Numbered from the stretch's first letter, positions 1-12,447 are shown. The stretch: 64,000 nucleotides of DNA from Thysanoteuthis rhombus (GCA_963457665.1 OY735209.1:10205814-10269813); one strand, 5' to 3'. Program-made: numbers and translations. The notes: generated by a model from the sequence alone, not told the origin.

Positions 1-1223
1 TAATGATTCGGTCAATTAAACTGCTACCCTTTGTTTTGACTCCAGATACATAGTTTTGAGATACAGCCGAGAGACGATGACGTCAAGTACTACGTACAAC
101 AGGTCGGCTACCTGTAGATTACTCAGGAGTGGATAAAGGTTGATAGGATGTCCCTTTGGTTAACGGATGTTTCTTGTTGCTGGAATTGCTATTTACTTAG
201 ATAAGTCTGACACAAGGCCATATCAGTTGGGCTCCCAATTAAAAAAAATCAGTGCACACACTAGGCTCTAATAACCTCCAAAGTCAAACTTAGAATAGAA
301 TCAAATATCATATGGGAGCCTTTAATTAGAAAGCTCCAAAAAGCTCCCATCACCTAATCGTCATAATATGGGAAATAAATAAACCTAGTGGAAATAAACA
401 TCGGTTAAGTGTATGAAGTTGAGATGGTGAAAGTTCAATCCCAGTGACTGGTAGTGAAATCCATAAACTTTAGGTCAGCGGAATGAGCAGAAATAGCATC
501 AAAAAGAAGGATTAACAGAAGAATTATCTGTTATTTCCAACATTTGGCGTGTAAAAGTTTATTCTGTTTGACTGTGGCAAAATCAACTTAGGATTATCTC
601 CACTATAGTTGTTGCCTGAATTGGCTAGAGGTCCCGATTTTTGAATTACTTAATTATTAATATACCAGCAAAAAATGGCGACATTTTGTATGTTATGCCA
701 TATCGGTGAAATTTCCTAAATTGCGAAATTTCAACTTTCTTCACAATCAATAAACAAATATGTTGTTTTAAATTGGTGAAAGGTTTATTCAATCGAAAAA
801 AGGATATGAGGCAAGAATTTTTTTACGATCAAGGGTTTGTGTAATTAAAGTGAAATCAAACTTTTTGGCGTCACATATACATATGTATTTGTTATCTAGC
901 TAACTTATTAGTTTCAAATGACCCTAGTTGTTTGGGGTATAATCAAAAAGAAAAACTTACTTCTTTCTGGAATTGGTTCTAATGAACTGATATTTTCCGA
1001 ACACTTTTCGTAATACTGAAAATATCAATATTGGGGACACAGTGATCCCTGTACATTGGAGCAGCTGATAATAATTTTACATTCTTCCTTATACTATATT
1101 GTCAATCGGCCTTGGTGATTCTCTCAATCAGGGGACGTAACTACGATAATCTGATGCTCCAGTTACCTCCCTTAGTATGCAATTTTTTGTTCAAATAGTA
1201 ATGTCATCATTTTACCCTCTATA

Positions 1224-1224
<1 letters not shown>
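1..1224. other. AT-rich non-coding DNA, no gene seen
   Basis: No ORF of note and no recognisable element. Around 390-450 a weak tRNA-like pattern occurs (GGTTAAG, then GTTCAATCCC about 30 bases on), which could be a decayed SINE head, but it is too weak to call. The rest is unique-looking AT-rich DNA. Confidence 0.5.
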
Positions 1225-1299
<75 letters not shown>

Positions 1300-1316
1300 A
1301 CACACACACACACACA
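1225..1316. repeat. (CA)n microsatellite
   Basis: About 46 CA units with one TA interruption near 1294. It lies 85 bases before a (TA)n-(TG)n array, so the CA and TG tracts form inverted arms. The His-Thr and Cys-Val reading frames here are artefacts of the repeat. Confidence 0.97.
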
Positions 1317-1397
1317 TTCTATATACACACACATGCACATGCAACCCCAACATATATACTGGAAGGGATACTGGATTGTTCTAATATAACGAAACAG

Positions 1398-1534
<137 letters not shown>

Positions 1535-1904
1535 TATATGTGTGAGTATGTATGTATTCTTACGATTAAATCGTTCCAAGATTTTCTGTACTATTCGAAA
1601 CTGCATTACCTCCGGTCTGAATCTTAATTTGATATGATTTCTTTGTCAGCTTGAACTCACTTATATTATTTTGCACAACGATTTATTAACGGTACCATAT
1701 AGAAACGTGCTCAATTCCTATATATACATTTATATATTGAACAGAAAGTAAAGGTTCAGTTTAGAATTGTAGTTTCATTGTAAATGGGAAGTCCAGCTAA
1801 AATCAATACATTTTTTCTCCTTACCTTTTTACTTCGGAACAATCTTCGAGCATGCATGCCAAATCTGTGCCTAGTTCGATTGAACTGCGGTATATAATAA
1901 GTGG

Positions 1905-1984
<80 letters not shown>
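1905..1984. repeat. (TA)n microsatellite
   Basis: About 40 uninterrupted AT units. The flanks at 1733-1765 and 1998-2030 share an imperfect direct repeat (ATATATTGAA...GGTTCAGTTTA), suggesting local duplication. Confidence 0.97.
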
Positions 1985-1986
<2 letters not shown>

Positions 1987-2219
1987 AACGATAGAATGTA
2001 TATATTGAATGGAATGTTGGGTTCAGTTTATTACCATAGTTACCTTGTGAATAGATCTTCCTCTTGAAGACTTCAAAAACTTTTTCTGAAAACTCTTTCC
2101 TCTAAAACATTCCCCTTGGTATGTTGGGTATTTATGCAAAATTTGGTTAAGCTGCATCCACCATCTTCAACAGGATGGATACACTGATAGAGTCATTTTC
2201 TTTTTTCATGGTTTTGTAC

Positions 2220-2251
2220 AACACACACACACGTACACACACACACACACA

Positions 2252-2296
<45 letters not shown>

Positions 2297-2297
2297 C
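2220..2297. repeat. (CA)n microsatellite with ACGT interruptions, short (TA)n end
   Basis: CA units with two identical ACGTACAC interruptions and a TA tail of about 8 units. Confidence 0.95.
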
Positions 2298-2403
2298 GGG
2301 CTGAGTCAGATCGTCCTATATAAAAAAATGTCTAAAACCAATGGTCCAACTACATAATGTCCATTGTAAATCGCCCAAAGACAAAACTTCCAAAATGAAA
2401 AAA

Positions 2404-2448
2404 ACGTCCAATGCTAATACGTCCAATGCAATGAGGTCCAATGCTCAA
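2404..2448. repeat. 15-bp minisatellite, three units
   Basis: Three consecutive 15-base units built on ACGTCCAATGC. Looser relatives (GGTCCAAC, TGTCCATTG) lie just upstream from 2340, so this may be the best-preserved end of a decayed short tandem array. Confidence 0.7.
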
Positions 2449-3839
2449 AGGGCAAATTTTACTCACATATACGTTCTATTTGGGAACTAATGGAACCTTT
2501 CTAGGGAAAGTCAAAAGTTTTTAAAAATCGACCGTTGTAAAATTAGTTTGGTTTGAGAATTTCGGTAGAAAAATATTAATTAGAAAATAAGATTAGAATA
2601 TCATTATCTCCATGAGAGCCAGGCATACCATACAGTTTTTTTTCTGAAAATGGAAACCACGTGTGAATTTAGCAGATATATACAGCCTATTTGACTTTGT
2701 TTAGGCACAAAAATTGAGGTTTTTTCTAAAAGTGATCCAGCCGAAAATCACCTATTTCAGAATAATGCAATAAATCCTTTCTTTCTCTTGACCCCCCACC
2801 CTTTTTTTTTACAAAGAAATTAGAACCTCGGTTTATTTACGTGATTCTTTCCATGAGTTATTTTCGTTGCCAATAGCGTTACAAATAAACTAGTCTCATT
2901 AGAATTGCTGAATACTTCATAATTAGAGTATTTTATCTAAATTGCATAGTTGGGTAGTTAATGGGGGTTGGCCTTAGTGCTTGTGGCGCCCCGGGCAAGC
3001 CTTTAAAGTATAGTATCATTTATTCATTTTTTCATTTATTTACTTGCAACTTCATAGTACCCCCCAATCGCCCCCCCCCCCAATTGAGCCTAACTGAGCT
3101 TATCATCGGTCATGCAAATTCCATTTGCATATTGTTTCTCTTCGTCTCATCACGTCAGAGAGTATTCAACTGTTGGATAATCGTGAAAAATCTGACTTCA
3201 CATCTGAGAAGTTTCTTCTTTTAACTGTTTTTATTTTGTTTCACTCACTCATATTCCCATTCGTATTTGGAATGTTTAATTGTCATATCCCCTGGTATTT
3301 AACTGGCATTAACCCCTGGGCGACTGCCTTGGTTGCTGGTACCTTGGGTAGGCTCTACAATCCGATACATATTTGATTAATTGACACCGACACAGATTTT
3401 TTCCCACTCGACCTTTCTGTAAACTCAGCAGTCAGTGTTTATAAGAATTATCAAAAACTTTCTGTTGAAGCGCTCTCAGCAACAACAATGAGAAGAAAAG
3501 ACTGGTCAGAAGTTATTCATGAAAGTTTTTGATTTCGGTATTCAAAATAGCAATATCAACCTGTCTGAGAAAGCTTGACGTACAATTTTTTTTCTTACCC
3601 GAGCGATGGATTTTATAAGGGAGGTAACCGCGAATGATCCATTGTTGAATTACTTCCCCTTAATCAGAAGATTCTGATCTCGTAATTTGTAAATGTTAAA
3701 TTTGCGACTAAGAAGCATTATCAATTAGCAAACGTTTTTTTTTCCTGGTTTTACAATTTTGGTAATATTCACCTCAGTTAAATTTCGGGAATAAATCTTT
3801 TGTGGGTTTTTCTTTGGAGATTTGATTGAATTCGTGTAT
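2449..3839. other. AT-rich non-coding DNA
   Basis: No recognisable gene or element. Short open frames at 2961-3376 have no family signature. A poly-C run lies near 3071-3081. Confidence 0.5.
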
Positions 3840-4148
3840 ATTTTCACACATGCTCTGCACACAAACACGCACATATATACACACACTGTGGCGCACATTA
3901 TACATTATAGGTATACGCTTGCACACACTAAAATATAAACGCATACATACGTACACACCAACGTACACATAAAAACACTCACATACACATAAAATGCTTA
4001 CACACGTACAGATGCAATTGCACTCGTATGCTTAAACATGCATGCACACAATATTCACACCAAACATATACGCACAAAATTCAAGACAACATACACACAC
4101 ACGCACATATACACGCACTCACGCATACGCACATATACATGTGTTATT

Positions 4149-4180
<32 letters not shown>

Positions 4181-4215
4181 TACACACACACACACACACA
4201 CACTCACACAACCAT
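3840..4215. repeat. Degenerate CA-rich array with core (CA)n
   Basis: Imperfect ACAC/ATAC/GCAC sequence over about 370 bases, becoming a cleaner (CA)n from about 4154 to 4205. It looks like an old microsatellite eroded by point mutation. Confidence 0.9.
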
Positions 4216-4617
4216 ATTACAGACAAAATACTAATATATATTCAACCCTCATATATGCACGTGCGCGAAATATAGATATAAAAATGGGGACGGATCCAAG
4301 GGGTCTGCTTCCCCCAAAGTTTCCACCGGGCAAAAGCATAAATAAAAAAAAAAGATCTTCTGAATATAAAAAAAGGTAAATAATACCCAATAATCATAAG
4401 TTATCCTTTAAAGTACACATTTATTGTAACCAGAATCTAGTTAGACATGTAAATTGTCGCTGAAATGCTTGGATTACTCATAAAGGGAACCAGTGAACTT
4501 GCCAACAGCATACCTTGAAAGCCCAACATATATGAAACACAGAAAATAGCACTTACTGCCACGGCACATATCAGAAAATTCTCATCAATGTGAATGTGTG
4601 TACTACAAATAGAATAC

Positions 4618-4621
<4 letters not shown>

Positions 4622-4679
<58 letters not shown>
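4622..4679. repeat. (TA)n microsatellite
   Basis: About 29 TA units, 35 bases before the (TC)n tract that follows. Confidence 0.97.
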
Positions 4680-4681
<2 letters not shown>

Positions 4682-4712
4682 GAAATTGTATCGTCTGTGT
4701 AAGGGATCCCCC

Positions 4713-4713
<1 letters not shown>

Positions 4714-4783
<70 letters not shown>
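4714..4783. repeat. (TC)n microsatellite
   Basis: About 35 TC units, a polypyrimidine tract with mirror symmetry. Confidence 0.97.
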
Positions 4784-4785
<2 letters not shown>

Positions 4786-4861
4786 AAGCATGGATTAACT
4801 TAATTTACAAGATTGCTGGTTAAGACCCGGCTGGTGACTAACATAAACTGGAATCAAAGCC

Positions 4862-4862
<1 letters not shown>

Positions 4863-4905
<43 letters not shown>

Positions 4906-4984
4906 TGATGATGATGTTGATGATGGTAATGATAATAATAATGATGATGATGATGATGTTGATGATGATAATGATAATAATAAA
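4863..4984. repeat. (AAT)n/(GAT)n trinucleotide array
   Basis: (AAT)~14 followed by alternating GAT, GTT and AAT blocks to 4984. The mixture suggests point mutation of an ATN triplet followed by re-expansion. Confidence 0.95.
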
Positions 4985-5134
4985 TAGGACACCCACAGCT
5001 AAAAATCCTGGATCTGCCCTATAAAAACGCCTTCTGGCGAAATTCTGGTTTGTTAAATTTCTGTCAGATTTAATTACGACGAAATTTACCTTGACAAAAT
5101 TATCACCAGAAATGTTCAAGAATTTTGGAAAAAT

Positions 5135-5269
5135 GTATGTGTGTGTGTGTGTGTGTGTCGCCCAGGGGCTAAGTGCCAGAGGGCACCGGTCATGACAGTT
5201 GAATTAAAATTAGAAAATCAATGAATTAAACAGAATAAAAACACGTGAAAAAAATAAGATTTGTTCGTT

Positions 5270-5319
<50 letters not shown>
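5135..5319. repeat. Two (GT)n tracts flanking 115 bases
   Basis: (GT)n at 5135-5158 and 5275-5319, in the same orientation. A short (CA)n in inverse orientation follows at 5410-5431. Confidence 0.93.
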
Positions 5320-5322
<3 letters not shown>

Positions 5323-5529
5323 ATTTAACAACACAAGGAAGCAAATCATGTTCTATAAAGATTTCATAAAATTAAACAAACAGTTTGCGCTCACCCTTCG
5401 TGTACCCCCCCACACACACACACACACACAAACTTCAAACAGGCCCATGCATACCCCTTGCTTGGAAGTAGGGTGGTAATTTCACTAGGACCCACTCCCA
5501 AATCCTGACTTGTGTCGTGGCCTATTTCT

Positions 5530-6545
5530 CACTCTTCAGCGAAATTTTATTGAAATTCGTAGTGAATCTCCGTGGATATCGTGTCGACAGACAGAGAAAT
5601 CTTGAAGATATTTCGTGGTATGGATGCTCCAAAATGTAATACTCTTTTCCTCATTAATCGTTCACTCTCCCGCAAAATTCAATTGAAATTCATTGAGACC
5701 TTTTATACATATCATATGGATGGACAGAGAACTTTCGGGGATATTTTGCAAACGCCAATCTTGGACACAGAGGAGATAATCGTACATTGAGCCGCTCAAA
5801 AATTTCCTGATTTCTCCCTTGGCCTATTGTTCATCCTACAACGAAATCTCATTGGAATTCATTGAGAACTTTAGAGAAATATTGTGACAGATAGAACAGC
5901 AAGGACTAAAGAAAACGCCCCGCAGATTTTGATTCTATTCCTTCCGTCTGTCGGTCAACACAATATGTCCGAAAGTTCTCGATGAATTTAAATGAAATTC
6001 TGTGAAAAAAGTCGAGTAAATCTCCTAGTAAATCCATCAACAATTATCTCTCCCCTGCCTTGGCTAACTCTCAGCAACCACAAACTATCTCCAAAAGTTT
6101 TCTGTCAACACGATATCTCCAAAAGTTCACTATTAAATTTCGTGTGTTGTTAAGCAATGGGTTACAAAAGCGGTCAGCAAATTTTTGGGTATATCCATGC
6201 ATGATTATCTCCCCAACGTCCAAGCTGACTAACGGTGACCACAAAATTCATTGTCTAGACTTACGATATCTCTCAAAGTTCCCAATGAATTTCAATAAAA
6301 TTTTGCGAAAGAGAAGGCTATATAGATTAGGAAAGAAGTGATTGAATTTCGGAGCAGATCTATGGACAATCACCTAAGCATGTCCCAATTAACTGTCTAA
6401 CAGTAACGTGGCTTCAAAGGTTATCTGTCTGCCGACAGGATATCTTCAAAAATTCTCTCTCGAAGAATGGGCGATGAGTGACGAAAGAAGCGGATAGATT
6501 TTGGAGTGAATCCATCAACAATTACTTTCCATATGTTATGGCTAT
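5530..6545. repeat. Mirrored array of ~155-bp units (3 plus, 4 minus)
   Basis: Each unit carries a core like GAAATTTCATTGAAATTC followed by a GATATC-type block and a GACAG stretch. Plus-oriented cores lie near 5540, 5675 and 5840. Reverse-complement cores lie near 5985, 6130, 6285 and 6455. Spacing between GATATC blocks is about 137-171 bases. The orientation switches near 5920, so the whole is a large imperfect palindrome. Related units recur near 58930-59310 and one near 36905. I do not recognise the family. It could be a satellite-like repeat or the internal repeats of a non-autonomous transposon. Confidence 0.7.
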
Positions 6546-6594
6546 CAATCCACGCTGGCATTTTATTTTAAAACAATGGATCATGCCATTTAAT

Positions 6595-6985
6595 TCAGAC
6601 CAGCAAACTGAGAAGCATACAACGTGCACATGAGAGAATCATGCTCAACATTACATGGAGAGATCAAAAGACAGAACAATATATCAGGAAGGAAACGGGA
6701 GTCCGAGACATCATAGAACCTATTAAAAAGGTTAAATGGCAACGAGCAGGCCATGTTGCAAGAATGGCAGCCAATGCAAGAATGGCAGCCAACCGGTGGA
6801 CTTCACGACTCACAACATGAATCCCCAGAGGTCACATGCAGAACCAAGGCCGACAGAATACGAGATGGAGAGCTGAACTAAACAAATTCAGAAAATACTG
6901 GCTCTGCGACGCCCATGATAGAGAATTGTGGCGAATCCTGGGGAAGGTCTACGTCCTACGACGCACGATAAAAGACTGTTGATGA
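6595..6985 (+). pseudogene. RTE-type LINE ORF2, C-terminal fragment
   Basis: Translation gives the region after the reverse transcriptase domain: SIQRAHERIMLNITWRDQ, then VRDIIEPIKKVKWQRAGHVA, then NRWTSRLTT, a TGA stop, and RWRAELNKFRKYWL to RRTIKDC. The same string of blocks is seen in the copies at 17935 and, on the other strand, 38425, 48130 and 57330. An internal duplication repeats ARMAAN (about 6759-6793). The 5' edge near 6595 has no RT domain, as expected for a 5'-truncated LINE insertion. The (TGA)n tail of sister copies is reduced here to TGATGA. It encodes nothing functional. Confidence 0.85.
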
Positions 6986-8775
6986 ACTCAATATGATTTG
7001 CTCTGAACCAGAAGCCTTTTTTATAAACTTCACTCTGCATGAGATTTTTTCCAAACGATGTACAATATGCCTATGTGTGATAAGAAGTGATCTTTTTTCA
7101 GAATAAGGAACTACAGCAAAAAACTGACATTATGAAAAAAGGTGCAAAAATTGTTTTGGAACTGATCTGGAATATCTACTCAAGAAATCCCTCTAGCATG
7201 TCCAATCGGTTCCATAAGTCAATTTAAAAATACGGAGCTCTATTACAGTGCCCCGACTACAGATCTAGTGTGTGCAATGTTCGGCGATAGAGAGCCTGGA
7301 ACACTGTACGAGTAGATCGGGCGCTACCTTTTATTCCTGTCATTGCTGCCAGAGCAGCCACTGATTGAAGCAAGATAACTCTATTATTTAACTTGCTCCA
7401 CGTTATTTATCTTTATTTTTTTCCATGTTTAGAACCAGAGAATTTCTTCTTTGAAAAAGTGTAAACGATTAGACGTAATAATTGACAGAAAATTACACAA
7501 AAAGCATTTTGGAATTCAACAAAAAATTAAATAATTATTGTATTCTAATAAGATTTTTGTACTTATTTGATTGTCAGTGTATTCAATTATGAAATGGGTA
7601 TTTGTTAAACTTCTAAAATTCCATCAGTTGTATTAGTTGAATGATTCTTTTTCTTCGTTCATTCATTTCTATGCTTAAATTCGGTATTTTTGTATTTTCT
7701 ATCTCTTCACCCAGTGCATAATTATCCTTTGTTTAATTTCAGCATGAGGAATGAATGAATCGGTCTCATTTTTTACGAAGAACATTGTTTTTTTAGAACG
7801 ACCTAAAACGTGTTTTAATTGTACAAAAGGAGAATTTTCCTTTTTTGTGAAGACTAACTAAAGGTTATATTTTGTGTTTAAATCCGAAATAAAATCCTCA
7901 AAAATATGTTTTTATTATTTTGGGCGTTTTTTCTTCTTTGTCACACATCACTCTCTAGGGAAATAACAGACTATATAATAATAATAATTCAATCTTCAAA
8001 GCGCAAGTCGTTATCATCATCACCCGTTGTAAGTCAACTGCTGGACAATTGCTTTTCCAATGACCATCCATGACGAGAGTGATCGTGTCAATCACTCGCC
8101 TCTCGATATTTTGTCTGGTCTTTTCTTACTGTGTCTAATGTCTCATGGGCACCAACCAGTTAGTCTTTTACCCGAGCTGTGCGCTGGGCGTTGATTGGGA
8201 CGTACTGAAATTAATTATAGTTCTATTTTTTGTCTCGGATACATACTTCCCTAGTTATAAAAGTACTTACATACATACATTCATTCATTAAAACGTACGC
8301 ACAGATGAAATGTGAGTGAGATAATGGTGTCTATTTACTTATGCCGTGACTGTACACCTCTAAAGCTTGGGATTTCTGATTTTATCTGAGGGACCTTTGC
8401 GGTTGGCTCTACTAAATTTATCTTCACAGCCAAAATCTTTTAGATTTCTTTGGCGCCTTTTCCAAAACAGAAAAGATGCTAGTCCCTGTTATGATGAAAT
8501 GAAAGATAGGAGAATCTATTGTTGTTGTCTGCTGACATTTGCCGTTGAGTTTCGGGTTATTTTTGACGCCTGCGTGAAGTGTTTTCCTTGGGTCAATCTT
8601 CTTGGGTCTTACCGAAGATCTTATCGGCCAGCCTCGTTTTGGAGTCGGCGTTAACCACCGCGGTAGTCAATAAAAAGGCTAATGGCAAAAAGATGTGGTT
8701 AGATTATTACTTTTTGAATCGGCCTTCCTCTCTCTTTTTCGTGTTTTTACTAACCATCATTTGATTTATCTTCCC
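6986..8775. other. AT-rich non-coding DNA
   Basis: No gene recognised. At 8010-8200 a stretch starting with TCATCATCA on the plus strand could be the minus-strand 3' end of another LINE with a (TGA)n tail, but its translation shows no recognisable motif. The short open frames at 8367-8886 resemble no family I know. Confidence 0.45.
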
Positions 8776-9162
8776 GTTAGAAACAGAAACCGTCAACATA
8801 GGTTTCTTCAGTCTACGAGTTGGTCTATGTATATATTGATGTGTGTATCACGTGTACAGGCCACACCAATGAACTTAGAGGGCTGAAAATTTGAAAATTT
8901 ACTCCTTACTATGACTACAAAAAACCGTTCATTTTGGAAGGTTTAGCAGGGATCCATTTGGCTCAGTTTAATAAATTCACTTGTCTATATCCGCTTGCTT
9001 TTTGAAAACTCAGAGTCTTTACAGCCCAACAAAAGGCGAGAGAAGTAACTTTTTCATTGATCACCCTCTATTTCAATTTTCCAGTTGATTACACCTGACA
9101 AGGCGTGCAGCCAAAAAGCGTTTGTTGCGTGACAGTTTCCATTGATCAACTAACCAGACCTG
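8776..9162 (+). mobile_element. F1 dispersed repeat, copy 1 (near full length)
   Basis: The family starts GTTAGAAAC...GAAACCGTCAAC and ends GTGACAGTTTCCATTG...CTAACCAGACCTG. Shared internal blocks are AGGTTTCTTCAGT, GAGGGCTGAAAATTTGA, AAAGGCGAGAGAAGTAAC and GGCGTGCAGCCAAAA. The ends hold an imperfect inverted repeat (GAAACCGTCA against TGACGGTTTC in better copies). It has no coding capacity, so it is probably a non-autonomous element. Confidence 0.8.
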
Positions 9163-9179
9163 TATCTATGTATCACCCA

Positions 9180-9390
9180 TTCAAACAGCACAAATGAAGC
9201 TAGAGGGCTGAAAGTTTGAGCATTTACTCTTTATTGTGTTCACAAAAAAACTTTCATTTTCATTTTCTAAATCCCCCGGGATAGTTTTTTAATGGGGGTT
9301 CAAATTGCATTGTAAGTTTTTGATAGATTGATCCCAAGTTTATACCCAGCTGCGTTCACACTTGTCTTTTTTAAAATTATTTTTAGTTAC
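9180..9390 (+). mobile_element. F1 dispersed repeat, partial copy 2
   Basis: It begins inside the family at GCTAGAGGGCTGAAAGTTTG, right after copy 1, and runs through the TTTTTAATGGGGGTTCAAATT block to the TTCACACTTGTCTTTTT block. The first and last parts are missing. Tandem placement suggests insertion beside, or duplication of, copy 1. Confidence 0.7.
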
Positions 9391-9547
9391 CTAATAAAAG
9401 AAGAAAGATATTATGAAGTAAGAAGGTTAACTGTCAGATTCACGTCCCTCTTTACTTCATTTTCCATTAGGCCAAGAGCACTATCATTGTTGAAATTTCG
9501 ATGATCATCATGAAATCAACATTTTTCCTCACTAAGGTAAACTTATT

Positions 9548-9634
9548 GACTACCCAAACCAACACTTGAGGAAAAACCTCAGGGTTCACACCTTTCAGTT
9601 TAGGTGTCTTAACCACTGAGCCAAACCCAATTAT
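9548..9634 (-). repeat. tRNA-like SINE fragment
   Basis: Reading the minus strand, TTGGCTCAGTGGTTAAGACA resembles an internal A box, and GTGTGAACCCTGAGG about 15 bases later resembles a B box. Spacing is shorter than in a real tRNA and no cloverleaf forms, so this is a decayed tRNA-derived head and not a functional tRNA gene. Confidence 0.4.
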
Positions 9635-9898
9635 TTTGTATTGTTATTGAGTCTTTGGCGCGCACAGGGCTGCAACCACTCAACTGCAGATTCAGTAGCA
9701 AGTGGATATATACGGGCTGGAGTTGTAAGCACCACGTCTTACTCCTCTCTTTTACAACAACTACCAAGCTTTAGCTTTTTTCAGTAGGGATAATCTTTTA
9801 GATGGATTAACTTACAGGGCTAAAAGGCTAATACTGTACTGCTCTTTATCCATTGCGAGGAGGGTCGATTCATGCCTTTCCCAAGTGCCCCAAAAGCT

Positions 9899-9990
9899 CC
9901 AACTCGGTCCACCAATCGCATTTTCCAAGTTGGTAACTGTTACACCGGACAATGGAGTCGGCGATACGAGTTCAAACTTCGGTCGGGGCT
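9899..9990 (+). repeat. tRNA-like SINE fragment
   Basis: An A-box-like CAAGTTGGTAAC is followed about 35 bases later by a B-box-like CGAGTTCAAACTTCG, which is tRNA-like spacing. Short inverted repeats flank it: ATTCATGCCTTTCC near 9868 pairs with GGAAAGGCATGAATTC near 10021. It is not an intact tRNA. Confidence 0.4.
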
Positions 9991-10085
9991 GTTTATGTTC
10001 CCTTCTCACTAATGCCCTTTGGAAAGGCATGAATTCGTGTCCTCTCTCTCCCCTCACCCAGTTATGGGTAATATAACTGGGAAGA

Positions 10086-10420
10086 TTGGGCTCTCTAGCT
10101 TAGGGAAGGCAACTACTCTAAGAGAAGGACGACTCTGATTCTAAACCGGAAGCGAAGCCCCTTTTAAGGCTGTTTGACGCCCAATTTGACGTCCTTCCTA
10201 CAGTTCCTGGAGCCGAGTTGATGCCAGACGTATCGCTCACTGCTTTCCTCTGGACTACATCGGCGAGTCCAAGAGTAAGGGGGATGATCCTTATGACTGG
10301 GCATCCCAGGATCTCCGTACACTTAGACCAGTCATGGACCCAGGGGTGGGGACATCCCATTGTCTGTAGAGACGGAACGGAGGTCATTCTACCGTTACGC
10401 CACTCCGCACCCCCGATCAA
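10086..10420. other. GC-richer island, unidentified
   Basis: This stretch is visibly richer in GC than its surroundings. On the minus strand from 10420, GGAGTGGCGTAACGGTAG resembles a tRNA A box, but no convincing B box follows. It may be another SINE or an old gene fragment. I see no protein family in either strand. Confidence 0.35.
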
Positions 10421-10549
10421 AATAACTATCCTGGTTGAAATAGATTTTTATAAATATCGAATTAGTTTCAAGTAAGGCTTTGAGCATCAAATGTAAATCG
10501 CGGATTAGGCTGTGAGAGAAAGAGTGATAGACAGAGACAGAGGTAGACA

Positions 10550-10554
<5 letters not shown>

Positions 10555-10591
<37 letters not shown>
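10555..10591. repeat. (GA)n microsatellite
   Basis: About 18 GA units at the end of a purine-rich stretch beginning near 10513. Confidence 0.93.
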
Positions 10592-10594
<3 letters not shown>

Positions 10595-10689
10595 AAATAA
10601 ATAGGCTTCCACCTTGAACATAAGCATCAAATCTAGTCACGCTACCGACAGTCGAAAGAGGCTAAAATCGAACTTCGATTTGACCTGTA

Positions 10690-10760
10690 TATTCCTGGGA
10701 TTAGGCGATTTAGCCATCCAGGCGGATACAGGGTTCGATTCCCCTCTGCACCGAACGCTA
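10690..10760 (+). repeat. tRNA-like SINE fragment
   Basis: A good B box, GGGTTCGATTCCCC, lies at 10731-10744 with a plausible acceptor-like CTCTGCACC after it. The upstream D-arm region (AGGCGATTTAGCC) is poor. It is most likely a decayed tRNA-derived element. Confidence 0.4.
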
Positions 10761-11940
10761 TAGTGCATAGCTCAGTCGCCCGAGTAATTCTCGGGCCAGC
10801 AAGCACGCATTTGTAAAAGGATTGCTCCAAACACGTGGTTGGCTGTCCGTATCTGTGGGCAAAAGCGGAAAGTTAGGTGTTTAATAATAGTTTAATATGC
10901 GAATAGTACGAACATTGCTTTCACCAAACTGAGTTTTGGTCAGTATTCGGATTTGGTATTGATCACCGATACGGCCAGACGATCCACACTTCAATCCACA
11001 CGCACACACCCGCACGTACGCGTGCACACACACACACACACACACATACATGAGCAGATAGACGCACAACACCCGTTTAATATTAACAACAAAAAAAACA
11101 GTCTGTCAAGAGCAATGGTGACTGACCCCTTCAAAGTACTTCCTTTGAAACCACAAACGCTTACCCTAGCACCTTTTCAATTTTTCAAATAATCTGAAAA
11201 GTCCACTCTCGAGATCGTCACTAGTTGCCCGGTGACCCTCTCCTTAATCTCGTCCACGGTCTGAAATTTTTTTCAGGGAAAAAATCTGCTCCGAATCTTT
11301 CTCCAAGACACACGCTAAATTCATTTGCATACGAAATATTACGGAAGACAAAGGTAAGCATTTCTATTGAAGTCTACAGTGGAGATCTGTCCACCTCAAT
11401 ATCTTATAGTCTGACGATCACTGATGTCTAGAGTACCGTACGAAAATATGAATGGAACACAAGTTGTGTTAATATGAAAACTTTACCAATTTTCTGCTAG
11501 AGAATCTGTTTAAATGAAAATAGTATAGGGCCTGTATTCACTGTACATGGATTACGTGATAAAGTCGGCTGATGTATAAATGTGTATGTATTTTTGTATA
11601 TACTGTATATCTCCATCTATAATCCGCTAGATAATCCGCACTCCCAATTGTGCTTCAATTTCGAAAAAGATGCATCATGCCAACCATACAACTGTGTATG
11701 CAAATGCCCATGTATAGCAATTATTTTTCCGTAGATAATACGCACCTGGAATTTTTAGCTTATTTCTTTCGGGGGAAATGCAGGTTATACATGGTTGGAG
11801 GCGATAAGTGGAAGAAAAAAGATACAGAGAAAGAATGCAGAAAAATCAGAGAGATATAAAGATAGATAGAAAGAAAGAAGAAAAGAAAGAGAGAAAGAAA
11901 GAAAAAGAAGATAAAAGATAATGAAAAGGGCCAAGATAAT
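10761..11940. other. Non-coding DNA with a short (CA)n
   Basis: Contains (CA)n at about 11026-11046 and a purine-rich GAAA stretch at 11815-11935. No gene recognised. Confidence 0.5.
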
Positions 11941-11944
11941 AGGC

Positions 11945-11945
11945 C

Positions 11946-11979
<34 letters not shown>

Positions 11980-12056
11980 TGAACTAGCAGTGATAGATAG
12001 ATTGATCAACCGATAGATAGATGGAAAGATAGATATGAACTATATATGTGTGTGTA

Positions 12057-12130
<74 letters not shown>
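11945..12130. repeat. (GATA)n, degenerate GATA, then (TG)n-(TA)n
   Basis: A GATA array at 11948-11979, a second weaker one at 11991-12034, then TG and (TA)~32 to 12130. Confidence 0.93.
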
Positions 12131-12133
<3 letters not shown>

Positions 12134-12447
12134 AGAAAGAAAGAAAGGGAGAAAGAAAAGATGAGAGGAAAAGATAGTGAAAAAGGCTAAGATGATAAGC
12201 TGAAATAGATAACGTACCTCAGAAGGATAATCATTAGAATCTCGAGTCGGGCATAACCGAATACGAAAAACATCTGAAGAAGACTAGAGGCTACAACAGT
12301 CGAAGCATAATGAATTTAAAAGCAATAGAGGTAGGTACAAAAATCTGAATAAATTGATGTTTGAATAAAGAGAAGCAAAGTAGATGGATGAATCGACAAA
12401 TGAGAACAGACGAAGATATACAGAGAAAAAGATAGATATATATATAT

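Noticed and set aside
8010..8200. Minus-strand LINE 3' end with (TGA)n tail
   Set aside because: Only the TCATCATCA start fits. The translation shows none of the RTE blocks seen in the other copies.
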